From Coleofasciculus sp040219735 (GTDB taxonomy: Bacteria; Cyanobacteriota; Cyanobacteriia; Cyanobacteriales; Coleofasciculaceae): a DNA stretch of 64,000 nt. The stretch lies in the NCBI GenBank assembly GCA_040219735.1, contig JAVJRX010000101.1, one strand, 5' to 3'. A program made the translations under genes and the position numbers. This document shows positions 23,619 to 33,227 of the stretch, piece by piece (within the stretch, counting starts at the first letter, position 1; each line of letters begins with the position of its first letter). The notes beneath the pieces were generated by a model. That model was not told where the DNA came from and searched no databases. It saw only the letters and a program-made list of their open reading frames with translations.

Positions 23619-25742
23619 GTGAGTTACGAACCCCTCCATCACAAATATCGCCCTCAGACGTTTGCCGATTTAGTCGGTCAAGAAGCGATCGCGCAAACTC
23701 TCACGAATGCTATTGTTCAAGAGAAAGTAGCCCCAGCTTATTTGTTCTGTGGCCCCAGAGGTACGGGTAAAACCTCGTCAGCGCGGATTTTAGCTAAGTC
23801 CCTTAACTGTCTGACTACCGATAAGCCAACGCCTCAGCCTTGCGGTACCTGTGACGTTTGCCGCACAATCGCTCAAGGAACCGCCCTGGATATCACCGAA
23901 ATTGACGCGGCGAGTAATACGGGTGTGGATAATATTCGCGAAATCATCGAACGCGCCCAATTTGCCCCGGTTCAATGTCGCTATAAGGTGTATGTGGTGG
24001 ATGAGTGTCACATGCTTAGCAGTGCGGCGTTCAATGCATTACTCAAAACCTTAGAAGAACCGCCGAAACATGTTGTTTTTGTCTTAGCTACGACCGATCC
24101 CCAACGAGTTTTACCCACAATTATTTCTCGCTGTCAACGGTTTGATTTTCGCCGCATTCCGTTAGCGGCAATGGTCAAGCATCTTCAGGTTATTGCCACC
24201 AAAGAAACCATAAATATTACAACGGATGCAATTACCTTGGTAGCACAAGTGGCGCAAGGGGGATTGCGAGATGCCGAGAGTCTGCTGGATCAACTCAGCT
24301 TGTTAGCCGGAGAAATAACCGTTGAGTGTATCTGGGATTTAGTCGGGGCAGTACCCGAACGAGACTTGCTAGCACTGAGTCAAGCGATCGCGAGTAATGA
24401 TGCTCAAGTCGTTCTCGATTGTTGCCGCAATTTAATGGATAGGGGACGAGAACCTTTAGTTGTGCTGCAAAATTTAGCCGGATTTTATCGGGATTTACTT
24501 ATTGCGAAAACTGCACCCAATCGTCAAAATTTAGTGGCTGTCACACCGCCTACCTGGAAACAGTTATGCGAATTTGCTCAAACTTTGGATACTGCGGATA
24601 TTTTACGCGGACAGCAACACTTAAAAGCCAGTGAAGCACAAGTAAAAAATACAACGCAACCGCGCCTATGGCTAGAAGTCACCCTGTTAGGTTTATTACC
24701 CGACGCTCTACGGGTTGAACCCGGGGCAACTCAGACGCGATCGCACCAGCCACCGTCACAGGTTAGCCAACCGAAAACACAGCCGCCAGAACCTCAACAC
24801 CGGACTCAACCTACCTCCCCACCCCCTGCTGCGGCGAATCAAACACCAGCCGCGAAACCTATTTCCCAAATTCCTGAAACTCAACCGCCACCCCAGGTAA
24901 AAGCATCGGAGTCACCTCCTCCATCTTCCAATAACGGGACAGTTCCCTCTATTCCTGTTCCAGAACAATCGGCTGATACAGAACAAATTTGGCAACAGAT
25001 TATTGAAAATTTGCGACCCTATAGTGCCAAAGAATTCTTGCGTCAGCATGGTGATTTAGTGAGTTTTGATGGAACAGTGGCACAGATAGGGATCACAACT
25101 AAACCCTTGTTAAAGTATGCCAAAGATAATCTGCAGAATATTCAAGCAGCATTTGAAGCTGTGTATCAGAAACCTATCAAAGTAAACTTCACAGTTATAG
25201 GGGGGAAATCGGCTAAACCAACGGCGACGAATCGGGAAGTTGTTACCCCTTCAGAGTCTAAATTGTCGTCAAATGTAGAAGACGAGACGCCTAAGGAAGA
25301 TAAGAGAGAGATAGAAGAAGAAGATAGAGGAATGGTTATTCCTCAACCCGAAAGTCACCTACCCCAACCGAATCAAACTTTGTCTGATAGGGCTGAGGAA
25401 AATATGCCAATTTCCCTACCTCAATCTTCGATATCAGCACCTATAGACGCCGGAGAGTGGGATGAGGAAAAAATACAGGATGCCGTAACGACTATAACAA
25501 AATTTTTCAGTGGGAATGTTATTACTCTAGATGACGAATTGAATATGCCGGAGTTGGAGGCGAGTTCATCTACAGAGGACACGAAGCAAATGCATTCCCT
25601 TCAATCTCAGTCCTTTAATGATACGGCATCAACGGCAATTCAAGAGAAACCAACGCCAGGAAAAACGCCGGATAATTCTACTCTATTATTCCAGAGACCT
25701 GATACATTGGAATACGATAATGACGGTGATATTGCGTTTTAG
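23619..25742 (+). CDS. dnaX: DNA polymerase III tau/gamma subunit
   Basis: A 707-residue clamp-loader ATPase: Walker A GPRGTGKTS (45-53), a zinc site Cys64, Cys75, Cys78, Cys81, Walker B VYVVDECHML, sensor 1 ATTD, arginine-finger SRC, then collar domain III. From about 368 to 455 there is a Pro/Gln/Thr-rich linker, followed by a conserved tau-type segment (IWQQIIENLRPYSAKEFL) and an acidic tail. GTG 23619 gives MSYEPLHHKYRPQTF, the usual start. The ATPase domain is uninterrupted, so the dnaX intein known from Synechocystis is absent. No slippery A6 site for gamma production was noticed. Confidence 0.95.
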   Translation: MSYEPLHHKYRPQTFADLVGQEAIAQTLTNAIVQEKVAPAYLFCGPRGTGKTSSARILAKSLNCLTTDKPTPQPCGTCDVCRTIAQGTALDITEIDAASNTGVDNIREIIERAQFAPVQCRYKVYVVDECHMLSSAAFNALLKTLEEPPKHVVFVLATTDPQRVLPTIISRCQRFDFRRIPLAAMVKHLQVIATKETINITTDAITLVAQVAQGGLRDAESLLDQLSLLAGEITVECIWDLVGAVPERDLLALSQAIASNDAQVVLDCCRNLMDRGREPLVVLQNLAGFYRDLLIAKTAPNRQNLVAVTPPTWKQLCEFAQTLDTADILRGQQHLKASEAQVKNTTQPRLWLEVTLLGLLPDALRVEPGATQTRSHQPPSQVSQPKTQPPEPQHRTQPTSPPPAAANQTPAAKPISQIPETQPPPQVKASESPPPSSNNGTVPSIPVPEQSADTEQIWQQIIENLRPYSAKEFLRQHGDLVSFDGTVAQIGITTKPLLKYAKDNLQNIQAAFEAVYQKPIKVNFTVIGGKSAKPTATNREVVTPSESKLSSNVEDETPKEDKREIEEEDRGMVIPQPESHLPQPNQTLSDRAEENMPISLPQSSISAPIDAGEWDEEKIQDAVTTITKFFSGNVITLDDELNMPELEASSSTEDTKQMHSLQSQSFNDTASTAIQEKPTPGKTPDNSTLLFQRPDTLEYDNDGDIAF

Positions 25743-25805
25743 TTATTTGTCAAGGGAACAGAGTATAGGGAATGATGATTGTTTAGCCGGATTTGATATC
25801 ACTTA

Positions 25806-25869
25806 GTAGGGGCGGGTTTAGTCACTTATGGGTGCACCCGAAAAGATAGTAGTGAAAGTGAGCCCCTAC
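25806..25869. repeat. GGGGCGGGTTT-family repeat, partial copy B
   Basis: Starts GTAGGGGCGGGTTTAGT and ends in GCCCCTAC, so only the outer 8 bp are inverted. It lies between the convergent ends of dnaX and the MgdA-like gene, where it could act as a two-way terminator. Confidence 0.5.
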
Positions 25870-25902
25870 ACAAGCGCCAGGTTCGCTGAACGAAGCGAAG
25901 GG

Positions 25903-27321
25903 TCAAAACTCAAAGCTTTCCTTCTCCGTGCCTTGATGCACGGTTTTCACCCATTTTAATCGCTTGGGCCGCACGGACATGCGAGCCGTTGTTGCTGACA
26001 TCACCACCATCCAATGCAGCATGTATAGAACACCGCGTACTGTTTGCAAGGCATGGAGAAATACAGTGCCGACTGTCAAAGGTTCATCCCGTTGAATCCG
26101 ACGCAATCCCGTAAACATGCCGATGAAAGATAGAGTCAGCGCTAATCCTGTAATCGGACTATAAAGGGGTAAACGAGAGCGAAGCAGCGCCATTAAACAA
26201 TCAGGTATAGCTGCCGTTGGCAATAGGTACTGAATAATTAAAAATGAGAATAAATCGATGGTTTTGCCAAAACCCAAACGATTACTCGCAATCAGACGCC
26301 AGTAATCTAAATAACGCTGATATCCCCCTTCTGCCCAACGACTACGCTGATGCCAGAGGGATAGGGCGCTAGTCACCCCTTCCTCATCCACCGCCGGGAA
26401 TTCTAGGAAACGAATATCCCATCTATCCAGGTGCAGGCGTATGGTTAAATCCAGGTCATCGGTAATGGTTTGCTCATTCCAGCCGCCACAGCGTTCTAAT
26501 GCCAAACGGCGCACAAACTGACCATTTCCCCGCAGTTCACCAATCCCATCAATGGCAGTTCGTTGCTGTTGGAAATAGCTATCCAGCGCCATTTCTGCCA
26601 TCTGTCCTTTTGTCCAGAAATTCAGGGATGCATTCGCGATTGCTTTTCGTACCTGTACCGCCCCAACTTTTGACTGATTAAAGATTGGCAGCACTCGCCG
26701 CAGCAGATCTGTGGTCAGATGAGCATCGGCATCAAATACGCCAATAATTTCCCCTTTTGTCAGGGGTAATACCTGATTCAACGCTCCGGATTTACCCCCT
26801 GTCGCGTTCCCATCGCGATGAAATACATTTAACTGATCGTATTCTGCCGCGAGTTGCTCTAAGAGGATGGGGGTTTTATCGGTACTGTGATCATTAATTA
26901 CCCAGAGTTCGCAGCGTTCTTTGGGGTAATCTAAATTGCACAGCATTCTCACCAGGTTCTGAATCACCGCCTCTTCATTTTTAGCCGCTACCAGTAAGGA
27001 CACATAGGGAAAATCAGCCGGATTGTCTCCCTGTAGCGGTTTCGGCACTCTGAGGGGTCGCGCCACTAATACCCGTATCGCCTGAATACCCAACAGTGCG
27101 GTTAAACCAAAGACTAACCAAGAACCCCAGGATAGAAGATGCAGAGTAATTGTCCCACCCCAAATCAGGGTTAGCGCCAACGCCGCTTTGCGTCGTCGCC
27201 CTTCGAGTCCCTGAAAGAAAAAGTCACTTTCAAAATCATCTTCAGACCACTCAGACAGCAGAGAGCTAAGGGGATCAAGCTCACTGCTATGATTATTCTC
27301 TGTCCAGGAGTTCTCTGGCAT
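25903..27321 (-). CDS. mgdA: GT2 glucosyltransferase, MgdA-like (monoglucosyldiacylglycerol synthase)
   Basis: A 472-residue membrane GT2: two N-terminal hydrophobic segments (about 50-85), VSLLVAAKNEEAVI, the DxD motif VFDADAHLT, a GNGQFVRR acceptor loop, QRSRWAEGG (the Q-x-x-R-W motif of processive GT2 enzymes) and three C-terminal segments. Length and motifs match the cyanobacterial enzyme that glucosylates diacylglycerol as the first step to thylakoid galactolipids. ATG 27321 is chosen because AAGGAG sits directly upstream; a GTG eight codons earlier is less likely. Confidence 0.85.
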   Translation of the reverse strand: MPENSWTENNHSSELDPLSSLLSEWSEDDFESDFFFQGLEGRRRKAALALTLIWGGTITLHLLSWGSWLVFGLTALLGIQAIRVLVARPLRVPKPLQGDNPADFPYVSLLVAAKNEEAVIQNLVRMLCNLDYPKERCELWVINDHSTDKTPILLEQLAAEYDQLNVFHRDGNATGGKSGALNQVLPLTKGEIIGVFDADAHLTTDLLRRVLPIFNQSKVGAVQVRKAIANASLNFWTKGQMAEMALDSYFQQQRTAIDGIGELRGNGQFVRRLALERCGGWNEQTITDDLDLTIRLHLDRWDIRFLEFPAVDEEGVTSALSLWHQRSRWAEGGYQRYLDYWRLIASNRLGFGKTIDLFSFLIIQYLLPTAAIPDCLMALLRSRLPLYSPITGLALTLSFIGMFTGLRRIQRDEPLTVGTVFLHALQTVRGVLYMLHWMVVMSATTARMSVRPKRLKWVKTVHQGTEKESFEF

Positions 27322-27456
27322 AAGCTCCTTGATTTCTCCACCCACACAAATTGTATCTAATTGTATCTTATTTCGTTAATTTTTTTATACTTTGAGGAGT
27401 ATGCTCTAGGATTTTAACGTTTGCTCTTTCTGAATGGGTGAGGATATAGCATTTGT

Positions 27457-28674
27457 ATGGTGATGTCTTTTGTGAGTACAGCAGCATGGGGACTGGGTTC
27501 TGTCCTGTGGGTGGAACTAATCCGCGATTTTTATCACATCCTGTCCCATCATTGGACGCCCTTATATCGGTTGCATGTCTGGCACCATCGGGTATTCAAA
27601 CCGGATTTAACGTCGGTTAGTGAGCAAATTTATCGCCAAGCTCATTGGTACAATGATTTACCGGAATCCCTGGTCATGTTGCTGTTTAGCCTAGGACTGT
27701 GGGGGGTAGCTTATATCTGGACACAACCCCATTGGGTGGCTTTGGCGGGCGTTGTCTATACCTTAAGCTTTTTAGGAGGTGCGATCGCGCGGGGGAGTGG
27801 ACTCTCCGGTGCGGATGAATTAACCGACTTAACTCATCGTCCGGGACAATTCTTTACTCCTCCCTCAAACTGGACGGTAAATCGCCCCTATCATTGGCGA
27901 CATCACTTTGATAACCAAAAGGCGTATTATTGTGGCACATTGACCTTCGTCGATAAACTTATGGGTACCGCGCTATCCCTGAAAGGTAAAACTGTAGCCG
28001 TTACCGGGGCGTCTGGCACATTGGGGCGATCGCTGTTGTATCATTTGCACCAACGGGGGGCTAAAGTTATCGCATTAACCTCAAAGTCAGACCCGATCAT
28101 TTTAACGGCAGAGGGCGAACCGCTATCGGTGAAAACGATAACTTGGCAGGTGGGAAACGAATCTGACTTAACGGCTGAGTTAGAATCGATTGATATTCTG
28201 ATCCTCAATCATGGGATTAACGTCCATGGGGAGAGAACCGCTGACGCGATCGCGAAATCTTATGAGGTGAATACATTCTCCAGTTGGCGGTTACTAGAAT
28301 TATTTTTGCAGACCGTTCGCACCAATCAAGATATTGCCCGCAAGGAAGTGTGGGTCAATACCTCAGAAGCCGAAGTCAGTCCAGCCGTCAGTCCTCTGTA
28401 TGAATTAAGCAAACGGGCATTAGGGGATTTAGTCACATTACGCCGCTTAGATGCGCCTTGTGTGGTACGGAAGCTGATTTTGGGACCGTTTAAGAGTAAT
28501 CTCAATCCCATTGGCGTCATGTCTGCTGATTGGGTGGCACAACAAATTGTTAACTTAGCGGTGCGAGATGTCCGGAATATTATCGTCACGATTAATCCGC
28601 TAACCTTTTTGGCATTTCCGATTAAAGAGTTTTTTGTCAGTCTGTATTTCCGACTCTTTAGTCACAAGGGATAG
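27457..28674 (+). CDS. bifunctional sterol desaturase-like / short-chain dehydrogenase fusion
   Basis: A 405-residue fusion. Residues 1-175 resemble membrane fatty-acid hydroxylases/sterol desaturases, with histidine clusters HHW, HVWHHR, and HWRHHFD that should bind a di-iron centre. Residues 178-400 are a Rossmann short-chain dehydrogenase: VAVTGASGTLGRSL, ILNHGIN, and YELSK as the Tyr-x-x-x-Lys pair (Tyr at about 318). This architecture is found in cyanobacteria under that name; the substrate is unknown. ATG 27457 and 27463 are both usable. It diverges from the MgdA-like gene. Confidence 0.8.
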   Translation: MVMSFVSTAAWGLGSVLWVELIRDFYHILSHHWTPLYRLHVWHHRVFKPDLTSVSEQIYRQAHWYNDLPESLVMLLFSLGLWGVAYIWTQPHWVALAGVVYTLSFLGGAIARGSGLSGADELTDLTHRPGQFFTPPSNWTVNRPYHWRHHFDNQKAYYCGTLTFVDKLMGTALSLKGKTVAVTGASGTLGRSLLYHLHQRGAKVIALTSKSDPIILTAEGEPLSVKTITWQVGNESDLTAELESIDILILNHGINVHGERTADAIAKSYEVNTFSSWRLLELFLQTVRTNQDIARKEVWVNTSEAEVSPAVSPLYELSKRALGDLVTLRRLDAPCVVRKLILGPFKSNLNPIGVMSADWVAQQIVNLAVRDVRNIIVTINPLTFLAFPIKEFFVSLYFRLFSHKG

Positions 28675-28687
28675 GGAAGCAGGGGTG

Positions 28688-28747
28688 TAGGGGCGGGTTT
28701 TACAGATAACTCATGGCTACACACGGATAACTGAACTAAACCCGCCC
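28688..28747. repeat. GGGGCGGGTTT-family inverted repeat, copy C
   Basis: Left arm GGGCGGGTTT from 28690 pairs with AAACCCGCCC ending at 28747; TACAGATAAC and ACTGAACTA sit inside, as in copy A. It lies between convergent genes and probably serves as a bidirectional terminator. Confidence 0.65.
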
Positions 28748-28767
28748 TTCTCTGGGAAGCATCACAT

Positions 28768-30048
28768 TTAGGATAGGTTTGAGCTATCACTAAAAAGGAA
28801 ATCGCGCAATTGCTTGCCTACTGCCTCTAGAGAAAAGCTAGTTTCGACTCGATGTCGGGCACGTTTCCCTAACTCACACCGCCAAGCTGGATCATCGAGA
28901 ACTCGACCGAGAGCCAGTGCTAGGGCGGTTGCGTCTTCGCGAGGGACAATCAGTCCCCCTGATAACTCACCCTTCTCCAGAATATCAGGTACACCGGGCG
29001 CATCAGTAGCCACGACGGGTAAACCACAAGCCATGGCTTCTAGAGGGGCAACGGGGAAACCTTCATGGCGAGACGCAAGGGTATAAATGTCAGCGGCAGA
29101 AAGATAATTGCGGATAGCGGTGCGATCCAGGATGTATTCGTTGATCCAGATTACACCGGGTAACTCCATTTGTGAAATCCGTTGACGCAGTTGATCCGCA
29201 TCGCTACCAGTGCCCACCAGCAGTAGCCGCAAGTCTCGTTCTGGGCGGTGGTGACAAACCTGTTCCCAAGCCGTGGTTAGGATATCGAGTCCCTTACGAC
29301 GCAGGTCAATTCGCCCATGCCAAACCACCACCTCAGCCTCTGGTGGGATTCCTAGGGTTGCTCTGGTGGTCACGCGATCGCCCTCATCCCATATACTCAA
29401 ATCTAAGGGGTTGAAAATCGGGGCTATTTTGCTCGAAGGTACACCATACCGAGACTGCACTCGCTGGACTTCCGTCTGGGTGGCGACAATTAAACCAGCG
29501 CAAGCTTGCATGGAGAATGGACGCAGGGGACGTTCCAGGCGACTCATCTGGAAATCTCCCCCCTGAAACGTGGCAAATACGGGTAAGCCGATTAATTGCC
29601 CTAACAGTACACACATATCAAAGCGAGCATATTCGTATTCTTGACATAAAATCGCCTGACAGCCTTCCTGGCGTAGTTCGTGGGCGAGTATCCTCAAGGG
29701 CGTAGCGAGGTAGGGGGCAATGTCTCGTAGTACGGCTGATAACAGGTAACTCGCACCTCGAACCATGCGGCGGTGGATAGCGCGATAGCGTTTAGGGGCA
29801 GGCAGTACACAGATCGTCGCACCTGTTGGTAAGTGGGTATAGCGTGTCGGTGTACTCACCTGGGCTGAAATGCAGAATAATACCGTCCGCACGCCAGCAA
29901 GTTGCAAGGCGTCGATGTAGCCGAACATCCAGCCCCCTGTCATTTCCTGACAGAATCCCTCAAAGGAGATGCCAATACTGTCGAGAAAGTCTTCAATTAG
30001 ATCGCCCCAATGCAGTAATGCGATCGCGGGTTTGGGCTGGGTGTTCAT
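28768..30048 (-). CDS. GT4-family glycosyltransferase
   Basis: A 426-residue GT-B enzyme from ATG 30048 (MNTQPKPAIALLHWGD). The N-terminal half has the acceptor domain; the C-terminal half has VVWHGRIDLRRKGLDIL, the LLLVGTGSD strand and SRHEGFPVAPLEAMACGLPVVATD, the E-x7-E region of GT4 retaining transferases. It is the last gene of the minus-strand glycan cluster. The in-frame extension to 30102 lacks a ribosome site. Confidence 0.85.
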   Translation of the reverse strand: MNTQPKPAIALLHWGDLIEDFLDSIGISFEGFCQEMTGGWMFGYIDALQLAGVRTVLFCISAQVSTPTRYTHLPTGATICVLPAPKRYRAIHRRMVRGASYLLSAVLRDIAPYLATPLRILAHELRQEGCQAILCQEYEYARFDMCVLLGQLIGLPVFATFQGGDFQMSRLERPLRPFSMQACAGLIVATQTEVQRVQSRYGVPSSKIAPIFNPLDLSIWDEGDRVTTRATLGIPPEAEVVVWHGRIDLRRKGLDILTTAWEQVCHHRPERDLRLLLVGTGSDADQLRQRISQMELPGVIWINEYILDRTAIRNYLSAADIYTLASRHEGFPVAPLEAMACGLPVVATDAPGVPDILEKGELSGGLIVPREDATALALALGRVLDDPAWRCELGKRARHRVETSFSLEAVGKQLRDFLFSDSSNLS

Positions 30049-30089
30049 TATCGGGGTAATTACAAACAAGTAAGAGTGTACTAGAGCTT

Positions 30090-30212
30090 TTATAGTTCCC
30101 AACTAAAAATGTCGATTAGTGATTGGTTGATGTGATTGAACCGCAGGACTGCTGCAACCAAGAGGATTGCTATGAGAAGATAAGTTGTGGTGTGAGAACC
30201 GTTTATTTTCAT
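30090..30212 (-). pseudogene. N-terminal relic of a GT39 glycosyltransferase gene
   Basis: A 40-codon frame from ATG 30212 encodes MKINGSHTTTYLLIAILL and then AAVLRFNHINQSL and DIFSW before a stop at 30090. It matches the first 38 residues of the complete GT39 gene upstream (MKIAGSRTTRYLLLAILI, AAILRFNHISQPF, DMFSW). The sequence before the ATG also matches. It is a partial duplication of that gene's start, cut at the conserved FSWRQA segment, and probably not functional. Confidence 0.75.
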
Positions 30213-30390
30213 GGCGCAGCTTTATGCTTAATCTTGGTTACTGGAGTTTAGACTATGATAGCCCTGGAGGATAAAACTACGATCAATGGTTTGCTGCTCT
30301 ATCCAGCCGTTTGCTGCCAGGATGTGTCCCAATTTCTAATACTTGTTGTGGAAACTGAAGCGACTCTCATCAAGAACAGCAGCAAAAAGA

Positions 30391-32013
30391 TTAGATATCG
30401 CCGATAAAAACGTCTGAGGGAATAATCTGATAAATGACCCAGTCACCGCTTTCTTGGGTGAGATTACAACTACGCTCGATATGCTCAGCCAGCATTGGGT
30501 AATGATTCCAGATACGCTTTTTATGCCGATTAACAATACCCAGCCAGTCAGCACCCTGATTTCGCAGTTCATTGAATAGTCGGATGGCTTCTTGGTCATC
30601 TTCAGGGAGTTCACCCCAAGATTTATCGGGTTCAGCCGGTGGAAATACCCATCCCCGCCTTCGGCTATAGTAAATCGCCACCGGATCACCTAAATTATTT
30701 GCCAAAGTAATTACAAGTTCCTCCGGTTGGGAAATCTCTCGCAGAGCAAGTCCAAGTGTATAACTTTCTTGAGCGTAGGGAAGATACATCCACCTCAAAT
30801 TCCAATGAGCAAATCCACCAATGATCAGTAGTATGACGGCTACAGTTGCTAGTGAAGCAGCCGACGCGGAAGGTACTGCACGACGTCGAGAACGCGCTAT
30901 TCGGTTGGTGAAGGCTGCGATCGCCATAATTGCATTCCCGGCTAGTGCTGCGGCTGCGGGGTTTATCAGGTGAAGGTTCCAGGGATTGCCAACCAACTCC
31001 TTGGCTCCAATAAAATAATAAATAGCAAAAGCTAACATCCACCAATGAAATAACCATGGAGCTTTTTGTAAGTCACCTACTGAGTGTTGATCAGAGTCCG
31101 CCTTTTCATGGAGGGGATGAAGGAATAAACCAAAAAACACAAGAGCGATTATCGGTTCAGTCCACATCCAACCATTGAGATGTCGCCCCAGTTGGAGCAA
31201 AAATAATTTTTCGTTTAACCAATTCTCTAACCCATAGTCCCACAGCCAATTTCCAGAACCTGCAAAATGATAGGGTGGATAGGAGAGGGAAAGATGTCTT
31301 GCCCAAAGGTAATAAGTGATAACGGGTAAGAGTGTGATCACCGCAGCAACACCAATCGTGACTAGCTTCTTCGGGTGCAACATCCGCTTGCGATTGAGAA
31401 TCGTTAGCATTGCATACAGCATGGGAATGCCGATAATTAAGCCTGGAATTTTCGTTAAGAAGCCCAAAATACCGAATAAACTTGCAAGTATTAGATAGCG
31501 CAGGCGTTCGGTTTGGCAGTAAGCTACTAACATCCAGACACTGGTTGTGACTAGAGCAACCATTGCGGGATCAGGAAGGAATGAGCGTTCAACGAAAACG
31601 CTTCCCGGTAACAGCGCCATAACTGCAGCACCGACGAGAGCATATTCTTCATTCCACACGCGACGGATCAATTTGTAGAGAGCAAAAATACCCCACAAGC
31701 CAAACAGTACAGCGATACTACGCCCAACCCAATCCTGTTGACCGACAATTGTATAAAACAGCGCAGCCAGGTAGGTTACAGTTTGAAATTCACGTCCTTG
31801 GTAGTTTGGACCAGGACCTGTCCAATTCACCTCTGGGTAGAAGATATTCCAATTACGGCGGTAGAAGTTTTCCGCCATCATAGCCGTACTAGCCTGTCGC
31901 CAACTGAACATATCCGTGAAGGGTTGGCTAATGTGATTAAACCGTAGAATTGCTGCGGTAATCAGGATTGCCAGAAGCAGATACCTTGTCGTGCGGGAAC
32001 CAGCTATTTTCAT
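30391..32013 (-). CDS. GT39/ArnT-like membrane glycosyltransferase
   Basis: A 540-residue protein with ten or more hydrophobic segments and a soluble C-terminal part (about 430-540). The first loop after TM1 has DMFSWRQASTAMMAENFYRR, which holds the acidic residue expected in GT39/PMT and ArnT enzymes that use polyprenyl-phosphate sugars. It would glycosylate a lipid or glycan on the outer side of the membrane. A relic of the same gene's N terminus lies downstream at 30090-30212. Part of the minus-strand glycan cluster. Confidence 0.8.
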   Translation of the reverse strand: MKIAGSRTTRYLLLAILITAAILRFNHISQPFTDMFSWRQASTAMMAENFYRRNWNIFYPEVNWTGPGPNYQGREFQTVTYLAALFYTIVGQQDWVGRSIAVLFGLWGIFALYKLIRRVWNEEYALVGAAVMALLPGSVFVERSFLPDPAMVALVTTSVWMLVAYCQTERLRYLILASLFGILGFLTKIPGLIIGIPMLYAMLTILNRKRMLHPKKLVTIGVAAVITLLPVITYYLWARHLSLSYPPYHFAGSGNWLWDYGLENWLNEKLFLLQLGRHLNGWMWTEPIIALVFFGLFLHPLHEKADSDQHSVGDLQKAPWLFHWWMLAFAIYYFIGAKELVGNPWNLHLINPAAAALAGNAIMAIAAFTNRIARSRRRAVPSASAASLATVAVILLIIGGFAHWNLRWMYLPYAQESYTLGLALREISQPEELVITLANNLGDPVAIYYSRRRGWVFPPAEPDKSWGELPEDDQEAIRLFNELRNQGADWLGIVNRHKKRIWNHYPMLAEHIERSCNLTQESGDWVIYQIIPSDVFIGDI

Positions 32014-32045
32014 TGCACACCCTTAAGTTTAATCGTGGTATTTGA

Positions 32046-33188
32046 TTAGTTTGAATACCTTTCTATTATTGGATCTGGATTAAAATTACCATCTTCATCA
32101 CTCCGCAACCATTCAGAGTTATTAGGAATCTCATGCCACCAAGGATATTTAGCAATCTTAATGCCACGAGAAATGATGCCTGCCTTATAAGAGAAAGAAC
32201 TTGGACTGAGGATGAGGATATCTGCGACGACCATACTATGAAAGGTTTTGAATTGATCCTCATCTAGATGATAAACAACATTATCAAGTTGGTCAAAGTC
32301 CTGGAAGTTTTCTTTTACTCCTTGAGAAAATACATTAATGTAACATTTTTTATCGGATAATAAGGTTGTAATTGTCTTGACTATTTTTATAAAGTAAGAA
32401 TTTTCTAACCATCTTTTGCGGAGATTAACATTTTCATCATTGGTCGTTACTATATCTCCTCTCCTGACATGACAAGCAATATTTAATCCATCGTCTTTAA
32501 AATTGCACTCAACGGGATTTTTGGCTCTGGAGTTCCAGTATTTCAGTCTCAGAATTTCTGAACTGGGCGTATGATCATAAACATTAGGAGCTGTACAATC
32601 ACTCTGTAGCTGAAAGAGAATATGACTACCCGGATAGGCAGACTTTATAATTTCACCAATAACATACTGTCCATAATCATCTTCTTTAATCCATCGCACT
32701 CTTGGCAATTTTACTATTTTGACTGTTTGATCCTTGATAATTTCATCGTAGACTACTTCTCCATCACCAAAATTAAAAAATTCTTCCCAATTGTAGCCTC
32801 CAGCCGTCAAAAGAGGTTGATGAACAAACTTGAGATCATATTTCATCGAATAAATCAAAGCCGCATTCCAGTTGGATAGTTGATGTCCCATTCCTGCGAG
32901 TGAATCTGGACGCCCTGTCAAGTAACGTCTCTGGATATTCTTTATGTGAGACTCTGGATGCCAAAGTCCCAATTTTTTCAGGAATTTTGCCAGTAAATAA
33001 CGCCAATAGGAAGGATAAATCCAAAATCTAAAAGGTGTATAATTAATCAAAGGTTCTGGAATTCCATAATCATTATTTCGCAAATACAAAATTTGCCCTT
33101 TTATATCCCTTAGTAAATACTTTATTCCCTCTTTTGAAAGGTAGTACTTTAAAGTAAACAGAGGTTTAATTATCTTTTTAAAATCCAT
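32046..33188 (-). CDS. GT11-like (fucosyltransferase-type) protein
   Basis: A 380-residue soluble protein. It has GMGHQLSNWNAALIYS near 100, resembling the GxGNQ/GMGHQ donor loop, and ACHVRRGDIV near 255, the H-x-R-R-G-D motif of alpha-1,2/1,6-fucosyltransferases, then SPSSFSYKAGI near 340. Assignment to a GDP-sugar transferase is likely; fucose itself is a guess. The DNA is more AT-rich than its neighbours, hinting at separate acquisition. ATG 33188 is preferred over a TTG six codons upstream. Confidence 0.65.
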   Translation of the reverse strand: MDFKKIIKPLFTLKYYLSKEGIKYLLRDIKGQILYLRNNDYGIPEPLINYTPFRFWIYPSYWRYLLAKFLKKLGLWHPESHIKNIQRRYLTGRPDSLAGMGHQLSNWNAALIYSMKYDLKFVHQPLLTAGGYNWEEFFNFGDGEVVYDEIIKDQTVKIVKLPRVRWIKEDDYGQYVIGEIIKSAYPGSHILFQLQSDCTAPNVYDHTPSSEILRLKYWNSRAKNPVECNFKDDGLNIACHVRRGDIVTTNDENVNLRKRWLENSYFIKIVKTITTLLSDKKCYINVFSQGVKENFQDFDQLDNVVYHLDEDQFKTFHSMVVADILILSPSSFSYKAGIISRGIKIAKYPWWHEIPNNSEWLRSDEDGNFNPDPIIERYSN

Positions 33189-33227
33189 AATTTTATCGAC
33201 TTTCAAAATAATATTTAAATCATAAAA

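Noticed and set aside
23619..25742. Intein in dnaX, as in Synechocystis
   Set aside because: The ATPase motifs run without interruption, so no intein is present.
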